Shown here: positions 46,121 to 54,696 of the stretch, piece after piece
How positions within the stretch are numbered: the stretch's first letter is position 1
Layout: the number at the start of each line of letters is the position of its first letter
Assembly (NCBI RefSeq): GCF_034720595.1
Contig: NZ_JAYESJ010000003.1
Coordinates: 124,001 to 188,000 of the forward strand
From: Rhizobium sp. CC-YZS058
GTDB taxonomy: Bacteria > Pseudomonadota > Alphaproteobacteria > Rhizobiales > Rhizobiaceae
DNA: 64,000 bases
Direction of reading: 5' to 3'
Position numbers and translations under genes: made by a program
The notes under the pieces: model-generated
What the model was told of the DNA's origin: nothing
The model's database searches: none
Seen by the model: only the letters and a program-made list of their open reading frames with translations

Positions 46121-47037
46121 CAGTCGAACCTCGTATTGCGATAGACGCGCAGGATGTAGATGAGCGACACGAGAAGCGAGACGAAGGTGATGCTGACCGA
46201 GAGCGCCATGCCGTAGGAGAAACGCAGGTTCTGGAACGTCTCGAGATAGATCTGCACAAGGATCGGGCGCGTCTCGAGACTGCTGCCGGCCAGCACCCAG
46301 GCTTCGTCGAACAGGTTGAAGGCATTGACGGTCGCATTGGTCATCGACACGGCGATGGCGCTGCGCACCAGCGGCAGCGTGACCAGGGTGAACATTTGCG
46401 GGCGCGTCGCGCCGTCGATCCGTGCGGCTTCGTAGAGATGGCTCGGAATGCTCTGCATGGCGGCGAGCACGATGACGATCGTCAGCGGCATCATCCGCCA
46501 GACATGGACCACGGTGACGGCGAGGATCGCACTCGTCTTGTCGTTGAACCAGACATGGTTTTCGAAGGGTAGGCCGAACGCGGTGAGGATGCCGTTCAGC
46601 AGCCCGGCCCCCGGCTGGTAGATCCAGAGCCAGATGACCGAGTTGACGACGCCGGGCAGCGCCCAGGGCAGGATCACGGCCGCCAGGATCCACTGCCTGC
46701 CGGTCTTCACCTGGTTGATCAGTGCTGCCGCCAGTACGCCGAACACGGTTTCCGCCAGAACGGCGAGCACCACATAGATCAGCGTGTTCATCCAGGTGGA
46801 GGCGAGCGGCGCATCGGAGAACATCCGCGCGTAATTGTCGAGGCCGACGAAGGGCGTGCCCGCCTGCATCGGGTTGACCCGATGCAGGCTGTCCCACAGC
46901 GTGCGCGCCATCGGATAGAAGACCAGCGCCACCATGGTCAGCAGGATGGGGAGGACGAGGAGGACACCGAGCGAGGCGTCGGCCCGGAAGCCGACCCCCT
47001 TTCTGCCCGTTCGCCGTCCAACGATCGCGGTTGTCAT
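46120..47037 (-). CDS. CUT1 sugar ABC permease (MalF/UgpA-like)
   Basis: A 305-residue permease. A basic N terminus (MTTAIVGRRTGRKGVGFRAD) precedes span LGVLLVLPILLTMVALVFYP. The EAA loop is LYEAARIDGATRPQMFTLVT near residue 206. It overlaps the binding-protein gene by 4 bases, so this operon has no gap or hairpin after the binding protein, unlike the others here. The ligand is inferred only from the downstream enzymes. Confidence 0.92.
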   Translation of the reverse strand: MTTAIVGRRTGRKGVGFRADASLGVLLVLPILLTMVALVFYPMARTLWDSLHRVNPMQAGTPFVGLDNYARMFSDAPLASTWMNTLIYVVLAVLAETVFGVLAAALINQVKTGRQWILAAVILPWALPGVVNSVIWLWIYQPGAGLLNGILTAFGLPFENHVWFNDKTSAILAVTVVHVWRMMPLTIVIVLAAMQSIPSHLYEAARIDGATRPQMFTLVTLPLVRSAIAVSMTNATVNAFNLFDEAWVLAGSSLETRPILVQIYLETFQNLRFSYGMALSVSITFVSLLVSLIYILRVYRNTRFD

Positions 47038-48290
47038 TCCGCCATCGCCTGCTTGGCCGCTTCGGCGATGCTTTCGACAGCCTGGTCGACCGTCAGCTGG
47101 CCCTTGGCCGCGCTGTTGATCGCCGTGTTCACGCCGCTCGAGAACTGCGGATACCAGGGCGGCGTCCCCTGCGGGAACAGCGCTTCCACCGTCTTCGACT
47201 GGGCCACCAGCGCGTCACCGCTGTTGAGCTTGCCTTCCTGGTTCAGCTCCGCCAGCGCGCTGGTGCGGGTCGGCAGGAAACCATTGACGACGTTCTTCTT
47301 CTGGAACTCCCGGCTCGTGAACCATTTGACGAAGGCGATCGCCGCCTCCTGGTTTTGCGAGACCTTCGGGATGGCCAGCGCTTCCGGCAGGCCGAAGCTG
47401 CGGGTCTCGCCGCTTTCCGTCGGAACAAGGATCGCCTCCGCCTGGCCGGCGACCTTCGACTGCTTCGGATCGTTCATCTGTCCAAGCCGGCCGGGCTCGC
47501 CGGAGATCATGATGCTCGTCAGGCCCTGGGCGAACATGCTCTCGTTGATCTGGCTGTCCTTCAGCCCGGTCGAGGCCGGATCGACGAGGCCTTCCTTCAG
47601 CAGCATGAGTTCGAAGGCAAGCGCCTTGTAGCCGGCCGAGTCCGGCGTCGTGAACAGCGGCTTGAAGTCCTTGTCGAACAACTCGCCGCCAAAGGCCTTG
47701 GTCAGAAGGTACCAGCTGGTGGAGGCACCCTCCGTTGCCGAGAGCGGCAGGCCGATCGGATAGGTGGAGATGCCCTTGTCCTTGATCTGCTTGGCCGCCG
47801 CCACCATCGCATCGAGCGTTTTGGGCATCTCGCTGATGCCTGCATCGGCGAAGTGCTTCTTGTTGACCAGCATCACGCGGAAGTCGTTCGTGTAGGGGAT
47901 GCCAAGCAGCTTGCCATCGACGGTGAAGATCTTCGAGACGCCGATGTCTTTCACCGTCTCCTCGTCGATGACGTCGTCAAGCGGCAGGTACCAGTCGGCA
48001 GCCGCGAACTGGCCGGTCCAGGACCAGTCGAACTCGGTAACATCGGCGGGGGCGGTGCCCGCAACGAGCGCGGTGACGAGCTTCGGCCGGATATCGTCCC
48101 AGGACAGCGTCTGGAGGTCGACATGGATGCCGGTCTCCGCTTCGAAATCGGCGGCGATGTTCGGGCCCTGGGGCGAGGGCATCAGAACCGTGATGGACTG
48201 GCCGGCAAGCGGCTTTCCGTCCTGCGCAAAGGCCGGTGCGGCAAGTGCGAAGGCGCTGGAGGCCAGCAGTGACAAGATGAATCTACGCAT
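47034..48290 (-). CDS. CUT1 sugar-binding protein (extracellular family 1)
   Basis: A 418-residue periplasmic protein with a signal peptide (MRRFILSLLASSAFALAAPA, cleaved after FA). Mature sequence includes SITVLMPSPQGPNIAADFEA, WDDIRPKLVTALVAGTAPAD, TSWYLLTKAFGGELFDKDFK and FVKWFTSREFQKKNVVNGFL. The partner genes (kinase, SIS deaminase, GatZ/KbaZ) suggest an amino sugar of galacto configuration, but no ligand-specific motif can be read. It starts 17 bases after the kinase stop. Confidence 0.88.
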   Translation of the reverse strand: MRRFILSLLASSAFALAAPAFAQDGKPLAGQSITVLMPSPQGPNIAADFEAETGIHVDLQTLSWDDIRPKLVTALVAGTAPADVTEFDWSWTGQFAAADWYLPLDDVIDEETVKDIGVSKIFTVDGKLLGIPYTNDFRVMLVNKKHFADAGISEMPKTLDAMVAAAKQIKDKGISTYPIGLPLSATEGASTSWYLLTKAFGGELFDKDFKPLFTTPDSAGYKALAFELMLLKEGLVDPASTGLKDSQINESMFAQGLTSIMISGEPGRLGQMNDPKQSKVAGQAEAILVPTESGETRSFGLPEALAIPKVSQNQEAAIAFVKWFTSREFQKKNVVNGFLPTRTSALAELNQEGKLNSGDALVAQSKTVEALFPQGTPPWYPQFSSGVNTAINSAAKGQLTVDQAVESIAEAAKQAMAE

Positions 48291-48307
48291 GTTCCCATCC
48301 TTTGTTG

Positions 48308-49279
48308 TTATCGAGGCAGTGGAGTCATCGTCTCAGTCACGGCCGCGCGCGCGGACGCGGCCGTCGTCGTCAGCCAGTCCTGGTCCTGCGACCAGCCGAG
48401 CATTTGCGCGGCGACCAGCAGTGCGCCGCCGATCGGCGGCAGCCGCGGGGCGAGGGCCGGTCGGCCGATGCGCTGTTCCAGCGCGGTCAGGAGAAGGCCG
48501 CTCGCAAAGGTGCCGCCGGCATGCGTCCAGTCTGCGCCGTTGGCGTCAGGCGCGACTGCCCGATAATGTTTCGCCAGCTCATCGGCAGCCTGGTCGAGCA
48601 GCCGGCGGGAAGCCATGTCCCCTTCGCGTGCCGCCTGATCGACGAGGCGGGAGAGGGCGGCGATCGCCGGCCGCGGATGGGCGAGATCCGTCACCCAGGC
48701 GCCAAGTCCGTTCATGGCATCGGCCGGGTCGATCTGCAGGTGGGACAGGACAAGCGGCGCAAGCCGGCTCTGCGGCTGGCGTCCGTCGAGACTTTGGCTC
48801 ACGAGGCTCAAGGCAAGGCGGCCGATCCAGTAGCTGCTGCCCTCGTCGCCGATCACATCGCCCCAGCCGCCGGACCGTGTGGACGTCCCCTCGGTGTCGC
48901 GCGCCCAGGCCATCGATCCGGTGCCGGACAGGATGAGCACGCCCGCCTGCCCGGCGAAGGCGCCGCGATGGGCAGCATCGACGTCGTTGAGAACCTGTGT
49001 GCGGGCTGCCGGAAAGGCCTCGGCAATCACCTCTTGCTGTGCTTGCGAGAGATGACGAACCTCGCCGAAGACGGGGAAGGCCGCGGCGACGGCGGCGAGA
49101 TGAGCCCGGCTGCGGAACGGCGCCAGCCCGCGGTCGAGCTCGGCGCGCCAGTTCGGATTGTCCATCGGATTGACGCCCCCGACGAGCGCCGTTTCGAGGA
49201 TGTGTCCTTGCCGGTTGGCAAGCGCGAGCAGGGTCTTGCTGCCGCCGCCGTCGATGCCGAGGATCAGATCGCCGCTCAT
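48308..49279 (-). CDS. BadF/BcrA-type sugar kinase
   Basis: A 323-residue ASKHA kinase of the N-acetylglucosamine-kinase/BadF group: phosphate-1 LILGIDGGGSKTLLALANRQ, VNPMDNPNWRAELD, NDVDAAHRGAFAG, phosphate-2 GVLILSGTGSMAWARD and WGDVIGDEGSSYWIGRLAL. It should phosphorylate the sugar imported by the same operon at the 6-position, making the substrate for the AgaS-like SIS protein. The start MSGDLILGID overlaps the deoR-type gene by ATGA. Confidence 0.83.
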   Translation of the reverse strand: MSGDLILGIDGGGSKTLLALANRQGHILETALVGGVNPMDNPNWRAELDRGLAPFRSRAHLAAVAAAFPVFGEVRHLSQAQQEVIAEAFPAARTQVLNDVDAAHRGAFAGQAGVLILSGTGSMAWARDTEGTSTRSGGWGDVIGDEGSSYWIGRLALSLVSQSLDGRQPQSRLAPLVLSHLQIDPADAMNGLGAWVTDLAHPRPAIAALSRLVDQAAREGDMASRRLLDQAADELAKHYRAVAPDANGADWTHAGGTFASGLLLTALEQRIGRPALAPRLPPIGGALLVAAQMLGWSQDQDWLTTTAASARAAVTETMTPLPR

Positions 49280-50070
49280 TCCTGGGCTCCGATCGTCACA
49301 TAACGGGTCTCGACGGAGGCGTCTTCGAGCTGCCTGCGCCATTCAGCACCGAGCGCGGCATCGGTGATCAGACGCGCTTCGCTGAGCGGCGCCACCTTGT
49401 AGGTCGCGGTCGTTCCGAATTTGGTGCTGTCGGCGAGGACGGAGCGATTGGCCGAGCGCGTCAGCATGCGGCGGTTCAGGCTCGCTTCGGCGCTGTCGAC
49501 GCTGTAGATCGCGCCGTCGGTGCTGATGGCGCTGGCGCCGAGGAACAGCTGATCGAACCAGATCGTTTCCAGCATGGCTTCGGCCTGCGGGCCGACCATC
49601 GACGCATTCTCGCTGCGCAGCTGTCCGCCGAGCAGCGTCACGTCCAGGGTCGGGACATTCAGGAACTCCTGCGCCACGATCAGCCCGTTCGTGAAGATGC
49701 GCAGCGGGATCGGGTTGATGCGGATGCGCCGTGCCAGCTGCAGCACCGTCGTCCCTGCATCAAGAAAGATGGCTGTGCGGGGTACCAGCGTCTCATAGGC
49801 TGCCGCTGCAATCGCCCGCTTCGCGGCGAGTTGACGCTTTTCGCGCTCCTGGAAGGCCAGCTCGACGGACGAACCTTCCGCGATGCGCGCACCGCCATGA
49901 ACGCGGTCGATGACGCCGCTTTCCTCAAGGATCTGTAGATCACGCCGGACGGTGGCAAGCGACGCTCCGACCGCATCGGCGAGATCCTGGATGGTGGAGA
50001 AGCCGTGCGCGTAGAGATGGCTGCGGATACCGTCCAGCCGATCCGTTTTCAGTCCACCGCCCTGGCTCAT
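49276..50070 (-). CDS. DeoR-family transcriptional regulator (AgaR-like)
   Basis: A 264-residue DeoR/GlpR-type regulator. The N-terminal helix-turn-helix (GFSTIQDLADAVGASLATVR, RDLQILEESGVIDRVHGGAR) is followed by a sugar-phosphate-sensing domain with IFLDAGTTVLQLARRI, GPQAEAMLETIWFDQLFLGA and SVLADSTKFGTTATYKVAPL, where Asp and Lys are the usual ligand contacts. It is first in the operon, so likely self-regulated through the TCRATCAGA repeats upstream. The ATG at 50070 has GGGG upstream; an ATG at 50085 abuts its only possible site. Confidence 0.88.
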   Translation of the reverse strand: MSQGGGLKTDRLDGIRSHLYAHGFSTIQDLADAVGASLATVRRDLQILEESGVIDRVHGGARIAEGSSVELAFQEREKRQLAAKRAIAAAAYETLVPRTAIFLDAGTTVLQLARRIRINPIPLRIFTNGLIVAQEFLNVPTLDVTLLGGQLRSENASMVGPQAEAMLETIWFDQLFLGASAISTDGAIYSVDSAEASLNRRMLTRSANRSVLADSTKFGTTATYKVAPLSEARLITDAALGAEWRRQLEDASVETRYVTIGAQE

Positions 50071-50116
50071 GCTGCGTCCCCGCATCTCCGTCAGTAAGAG
50101 CAAGCTTTCATGTCAT

Positions 50117-50135
50117 TCGATCAGAGTCAATCAGA
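50117..50135. promoter_or_regulatory. Tandem TCRATCAGA repeats upstream of the deoR-type gene
   Basis: TCGATCAGA (50117-50125) and TCAATCAGA (50127-50135) are direct repeats spaced by exactly 10 bases, one helical turn. DeoR-family regulators often bind tandem repeats of this size. The position, about 50-65 bases before the start codon, is suitable for autorepression. Confidence 0.5.
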
Positions 50136-50218
50136 TTCGTGATTTATTTTGACGTGATCGGAAATGCTCGTCCCCATGGCCGCCGCGGGAGCAGCGACCA
50201 CGGGTGCTTGATCCGACG

Positions 50219-51535
50219 TCAGTGATAAGCCGGCAGAAGATCGCCATGGGCTTCGATCAGATCGTCCACCAGATGCCAGATCTGGTCCGGAGAAAGCTCG
50301 GCAGCAGTATGGGGATCCAGCAGGGCAGCCTGATAGATCCGGTCGCGCTTTCTTGTCAGCGCCGCTTCCACGGTTAGTTCCTGCACGGAGGTGCTCAGCC
50401 GCATGACGGCGGCAAGCTGGGCGGGAAGGCGGCCGATCCGGGTCGGCTGGATGCCGTTGCGGTCGACATGGCAGGGTACTTCCACGATGCATTCGGGCGG
50501 CAGATTGTCGATCAGGCCGGCATTGGGGACATTGCCATAGATCAGCGCCGGCTCGCCGGTGACGGCAGCATGGATGATCCCGGCCGCATATTCGTGGCTG
50601 CGGCAGACCTCGATCGGCCGGTCGCCCTCCAGCGCCTTGCGCAGCGCCTGCCATTCGGCAATCTGCACCTCGCAGCGGCGGATATATTCGTCGAGGGGGA
50701 TGTTGAGCGCCTGAACGAGGTCAGGCTGGCGAGCCTTGATGTACCACGCGGTATATTCGGAGAAGTGCTCGCTCGATTCCGTCACGAAATGGCCGAGCCG
50801 TTTCAGCACGTCGAACCGCACCCGGTCGTCCGCCGGCACGCGCCCTTCCTCCGCCAGTGCCTGGAGGCGCGGATAGAGATCTTCGCGTCGGCCGTCCCGA
50901 TGGACCTTTTCGAAGTTGAGGAAGAAGGCAACATGGTTGATGCCGGCGGAACGATAGGTGATGTCGGCGATCTCTTCGCCAAGGCACTGCGCGAGATGGC
51001 CGGCGGTGTGCTGCACGCTGTGGCAAAGACCCACGGTGCGCAGCGATGGCGACAGTTCCTTGATCGCCCAACAGTTGATGGCCATCGGGTTCACATATTG
51101 CATCATCAGCGCGTTCGGGCAGACCTCTTCCATGTCCCGGCAGATGGCCTCCAGAACCGGGATGGTCCGCAAGCCGCGGAAGATGCCGCCGATCCCCAAG
51201 GTATCGGCAATCGTCTGCCGCAGGCCGTAGCGCTTCGGCACCTCGAAATCCGTCACCGTCGCCGGCTTGTAGCCGCCGACCTGCATCATCAGGATGACGA
51301 AATCCGAACCGCGCAGCGCCTCGCGCCGGTCGAGCGTCGCCTCGATCCGCACGCGGGTCAGTGCCAGCGCCTCGCAGATGCGGCGCGCAACGATCTCCGA
51401 GGTCTTCAGGCGCTCGGGATCGATGTCGAACAGGCTGATGACATAGTCATGCTCGCTGGGCGTGGAGAGAACGTCGCCCAGGATGTTCTGGGCAAAGACG
51501 GTGCTGCCCGCACCGATGAGACAAATTTTTGGCAT
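50219..51535 (-). CDS. GH4 family alpha-glycosidase (MelA-like)
   Basis: A 438-residue NAD- and metal-dependent glycosidase of family GH4, probably alpha-galactosidase or alpha-glucosidase. The Rossmann loop is KICLIGAGSTVFAQNILGDV at the start. TLGIGGIFRGLRTIPVLEAI, metal-type Cys and His in LCHSVQHT near residue 170, and GINHVAFF near 200 are typical. No signal peptide, so it works on imported sugars. The start MPKICLIG has GGAGG 5 bases upstream; the longer reading is not family-like. It diverges from the AraC gene and precedes the DeoR operon by 150 bases. Confidence 0.88.
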   Translation of the reverse strand: MPKICLIGAGSTVFAQNILGDVLSTPSEHDYVISLFDIDPERLKTSEIVARRICEALALTRVRIEATLDRREALRGSDFVILMMQVGGYKPATVTDFEVPKRYGLRQTIADTLGIGGIFRGLRTIPVLEAICRDMEEVCPNALMMQYVNPMAINCWAIKELSPSLRTVGLCHSVQHTAGHLAQCLGEEIADITYRSAGINHVAFFLNFEKVHRDGRREDLYPRLQALAEEGRVPADDRVRFDVLKRLGHFVTESSEHFSEYTAWYIKARQPDLVQALNIPLDEYIRRCEVQIAEWQALRKALEGDRPIEVCRSHEYAAGIIHAAVTGEPALIYGNVPNAGLIDNLPPECIVEVPCHVDRNGIQPTRIGRLPAQLAAVMRLSTSVQELTVEAALTRKRDRIYQAALLDPHTAAELSPDQIWHLVDDLIEAHGDLLPAYH

Positions 51536-51636
51536 GGAGACCTCCAGAGGTGTTTCTCCAGGGCACTCTTCCCCTTTGATCGCGGAACTTCTTCCTGTTA
51601 AACGGCCCATTATTCCTGGATCTGCGCGTCGGGACG

Positions 51637-52482
51637 ATGAGAGAAGAGTTTTCCGAGTTCAACGATTGGGTTCTGCCGTCGAAGACCCTCTTCGTGGAGC
51701 AGCACATGGCCAGTCCCATGGCCGCGGCGCATTGGCATGATCATGTCGAGCTCAACCTGCTGACCGGCGGCGGCATGACCTATTTCTTCGACGGACGGCA
51801 GGAGCATGTCGAGGCCGGCCGGCTCGTGCTGTTCTGGGCGGCGATTCCGCACCAGACGATCGCGGTCACGGACGTCGCGCCGCTCATCTGCATCTACCTG
51901 CCCCTGACGGATTTCCTGGCCCTGCCGATCGACCCCTCCTCCCGCCAGGCGATCATGCAGGGCGCCTTTTTGAGGGGAGGGGAGGGCTGCGCGGCAGGCC
52001 TGGGGCTCGTCGAGACCTGGCTCGCGGACTGGCAAAGCCGCAGCGAGGTGCGCCGCCAGCTCGTGCAGGAAGAGATCAAGCTCGCCGTTCGCCGCCTGAT
52101 CCTGGACCAGGCCGATCGGTCGATCGCCACTGACCGGGTGGGGCCGCCGGTCAGCCAGGCCGTCGGCCATGTCCAGCGGTTGACCGAAGTCATCAATGCC
52201 CGCTTCGGCGAGCCGCTGACGCTCTCCGCCCTGTCCGCATTCGCAGGCGTGCACCCCGCAACGGCGAACCGCGCCTTCCGCGAGGTGCTCGGCCTGTCGG
52301 TCATGGATTACCTGGCACGTGTCCGTTTGGCGCGCGCCATGCAGCAGCTGGTCGAAACCGACGCGGCGATCCTCGCCATCGCGCTCGATTCCGGGTTCGG
52401 ATCGTTGTCGCGCTTCTACGACGTCTTCAAGGACAGGGTCGGCGTGACGCCGCGACAGTTTCGTCTCGCAACGCGAGCTTGA
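51637..52482 (+). CDS. AraC-family transcriptional regulator
   Basis: A 281-residue regulator. The N-terminal cupin-like sugar-sensing domain (AAAHWHDHVELNLLTGGGMT, YFFDGRQEHVEAGRLVLFWA) is followed by two C-terminal helix-turn-helix units (TLSALSAFAGVHPATANRAF and AILAIALDSGFGSLSRFYDV, ending FKDRVGVTPRQFRL). It diverges from the GH4 gene across about 100 bases and probably activates it when an inducing sugar is present. Confidence 0.9.
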   Translation: MREEFSEFNDWVLPSKTLFVEQHMASPMAAAHWHDHVELNLLTGGGMTYFFDGRQEHVEAGRLVLFWAAIPHQTIAVTDVAPLICIYLPLTDFLALPIDPSSRQAIMQGAFLRGGEGCAAGLGLVETWLADWQSRSEVRRQLVQEEIKLAVRRLILDQADRSIATDRVGPPVSQAVGHVQRLTEVINARFGEPLTLSALSAFAGVHPATANRAFREVLGLSVMDYLARVRLARAMQQLVETDAAILAIALDSGFGSLSRFYDVFKDRVGVTPRQFRLATRA

Positions 52483-52532
52483 GGCTGGCGGGCTCTGCCA
52501 AGCGCAACAGGGTCGGACCCGATCGGTCGAAC

Positions 52533-53609
52533 CTATGCCGATTGCCGCAGCATCAGCTCCGACTTCAGGAGGATCCTGTCCTGATGCAGCTTCGGCTCGT
52601 TAGGGTCGGTGCTTTCGCCGAGCTTTTTCAGAAGCAGGCCGATCGCCAGCCGGCCGATCTCACTGGTGTTCTGGGCCACCGTCGTCAGGGGCGGGCAGGT
52701 GTATCTCGACAGCGGATGATCGTCATGGCCGGCGACGCGCAGGTCGCAATCCGGCCCATGGCCGATCTTCAGCCCGCGCTGCCAGGCAGCGGCGATGACG
52801 CCGAAGGCGAGCCGATCATTGGCGCAGACGATCGTTCGGCTGGGAAAGCCGATCTTCTGCTCGAGGATGCGGGTCGTTTCCTCGAAGGCGAACTGCTCGA
52901 AATCCCAGCTGCGGATTTCTCGCAGCGCGATGAGCTGCGGCACCTGGCGGAGCGTTTCCATCGCCTCGATATAGGCCGTCTTGCGCTCGCCGGCATTGGC
53001 GTTGACCTCGGGCATGGCGAAGTAGCAGGGCGGCTCGCCGGACCGGCAGAGATAGTCGACCATCAAGGCGAAGCTCTGCCGGTTGTCCGTGCCGACGAAG
53101 GCCGCGTCGCCATCGAAGGGCGTATCGACATAGACGAGGGGAATGTCGCGACCGAGCTGTTCGAGCAGCGGGCTTCCCTCCGACTGGCCGACCGGGGCGA
53201 TGATCGCGCCGGCGACATTCATCGAACGGAAGGTGCGGATCGCCTCTTCCTGGATGTCGCGCCGGCCATCGCAGGACAGGACGAAGACGAGAAACCCCGC
53301 CTGGCTCGCGAGAATCTCGATCCGCCGGATCAGGCCCATGAAGAACGGGTCGAGGCTGTTCGGGATGACGATGCCGATGATATTGCTGCGCCGCCGGTTC
53401 AGGTTGACCGCAAACATGTTGGGCCGGAAGCCGGACTTGCGCAGCGCCTCCTCGATCGCGTCTCGGGTCTTCTTGCGGACCGAACTGGGATCGTTGAAAT
53501 ATTTGGAGACGGTTGGCCGAGACAGTCCGACAAAATCGGAGAAGTCCTCCATCGTCCTGATCGTCTTGGCCAAGCCCGTCGCTCCGTTCCGCCTGTTCCC
53601 GATCGTCAT
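52533..53609 (-). CDS. LacI-family regulator of the polyol cluster
   Basis: A 358-residue LacI-type regulator. The N-terminal helix-turn-helix (TMEDFSDFVGLSRPTVSKYF, NDPSSVRKKTRDAIEEALRK, SGFRPNMFAVNL) is followed by a periplasmic-binding-like core with NIIGIVIPNSLDPFFMGLIR, VYVDTPFDGDAAFVGTDNRQ, TIVCANDRLAFGVIAAAWQR and VAGHDDHPLSRYTCPPLTTV. It is the last gene of the binding protein-SDR-dehydrogenase transcript, 66 bases after the dehydrogenase. It probably controls the divergent promoters near 57 kb. Confidence 0.9.
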   Translation of the reverse strand: MTIGNRRNGATGLAKTIRTMEDFSDFVGLSRPTVSKYFNDPSSVRKKTRDAIEEALRKSGFRPNMFAVNLNRRRSNIIGIVIPNSLDPFFMGLIRRIEILASQAGFLVFVLSCDGRRDIQEEAIRTFRSMNVAGAIIAPVGQSEGSPLLEQLGRDIPLVYVDTPFDGDAAFVGTDNRQSFALMVDYLCRSGEPPCYFAMPEVNANAGERKTAYIEAMETLRQVPQLIALREIRSWDFEQFAFEETTRILEQKIGFPSRTIVCANDRLAFGVIAAAWQRGLKIGHGPDCDLRVAGHDDHPLSRYTCPPLTTVAQNTSEIGRLAIGLLLKKLGESTDPNEPKLHQDRILLKSELMLRQSA

Positions 53610-53675
53610 AGTCGCTCGCGGCGCTCTCGAAAAGCGCCGCGACGCAGAGGAACCCGGTGCCGCGCGTTCCCGCCC

Positions 53676-54686
53676 TCAGTCCGCGACGAACTGCACCTTC
53701 ATCGTGGCAGGATCCTGGGATTTGGCCGCGAAGAAGGGCAGCATGTCGGCAATCGGCAGCCGGTGCGAAACGAGCTTCGACAGCCGCTCGCCATCCCGAG
53801 CCAGGATACGAAGCGCATCCGGGATGTTGCCGTTCAACGAATGCGAGCCGGACACACGGATCTGGCGGCGGAAGATTTCGAAAGGGGAGAGGGCGATGCG
53901 GGCGTCCGGCGCGCAGACGCCGAAGATCATCACCGTGCCGTCATCGGCCACCTGATCGATCATGCCTTCGACGACGCTCGGCACCCCCGTCGCATCGGCC
54001 ACGAGGTCGAAGCCATGGCGCCGTGCGGCAAGATCGGACGAGCCTGCCTCCACCGCCTCGAACCCGAGACCTTCGGCAAACTGCAAGCGGTAGGCGATAA
54101 GGTCGGCAACCGCCACATGCGCGACGCCGGCAGACTGCAACGCAAGCCCCAGAAGCAAGCCGATCGGGCCGGCGCCATAGATCAGGGCGGTCTCGGGCAG
54201 CCGTGCGCTGCGTCCGATCTCGGCAGCCTCCAGCCCGTTCAGCACGCAGGCCAGCGGCTCGGCGAGGGCGGCGCGTTCATAGGGCATGTCGCCGATATCG
54301 TGCAGATGATCGACGCGCACCACCGCATAGTCGGCAAAGCCGCCATCCTGGGTGACGCCATAGGCCTTGAGGTCGCTGCACAGATTGGTGAGTCCGCGGC
54401 GACAGGCCCGGCAATGGCCGCAGCTCAGGTTCGGATCGACAGCCACGCGCATGCCTTCGCGAATGCCTCCAGCGGTGTCGGCGGTGCGGACCACCTCGCC
54501 GGCGAATTCATGCCCTGGTACGACCGGGAAGGCGCCGGTGCCATAGCGCGCATGCAGCACGTCGATATCGGTATGGCAGAGGCCGGAGGCGCGGACGCGG
54601 ACCAGCGCCTCGCCCGGCTTGAGATCGGCCACCGGCATCTCCGCCAGCCGCGCCACGCCCTTGTCGAAGAAACGGATCGCCTGCAT
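53676..54686 (-). CDS. Zinc-dependent polyol dehydrogenase (MDR family)
   Basis: A 336-residue medium-chain dehydrogenase. Catalytic zinc ligands are in ASGLCHTDIDVLHARYG and VVPGHEFAGE; the structural zinc site is CGHCRACRRGLTNLC. The cofactor loop is ALIYGAGPIGLLLGLALQSA near residue 168, followed by VAVADLIAYRLQFAEGLGFE. It oxidises a sugar alcohol to a ketose with NAD. Its neighbours match an Agrobacterium cluster whose MDR enzyme is, from memory, a D-altritol 5-dehydrogenase; sorbitol or another hexitol cannot be excluded. It starts 10 bases after the SDR stop. Confidence 0.87.
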   Translation of the reverse strand: MQAIRFFDKGVARLAEMPVADLKPGEALVRVRASGLCHTDIDVLHARYGTGAFPVVPGHEFAGEVVRTADTAGGIREGMRVAVDPNLSCGHCRACRRGLTNLCSDLKAYGVTQDGGFADYAVVRVDHLHDIGDMPYERAALAEPLACVLNGLEAAEIGRSARLPETALIYGAGPIGLLLGLALQSAGVAHVAVADLIAYRLQFAEGLGFEAVEAGSSDLAARRHGFDLVADATGVPSVVEGMIDQVADDGTVMIFGVCAPDARIALSPFEIFRRQIRVSGSHSLNGNIPDALRILARDGERLSKLVSHRLPIADMLPFFAAKSQDPATMKVQFVAD

Positions 54687-54696
54687 CGCTGTCTCC

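Noticed and set aside
46121..46897. Long N-terminal extension of the permease at 45263-46120
   Set aside because: It shadows the upstream permease gene; the TGATG junction sets the start at 46120.
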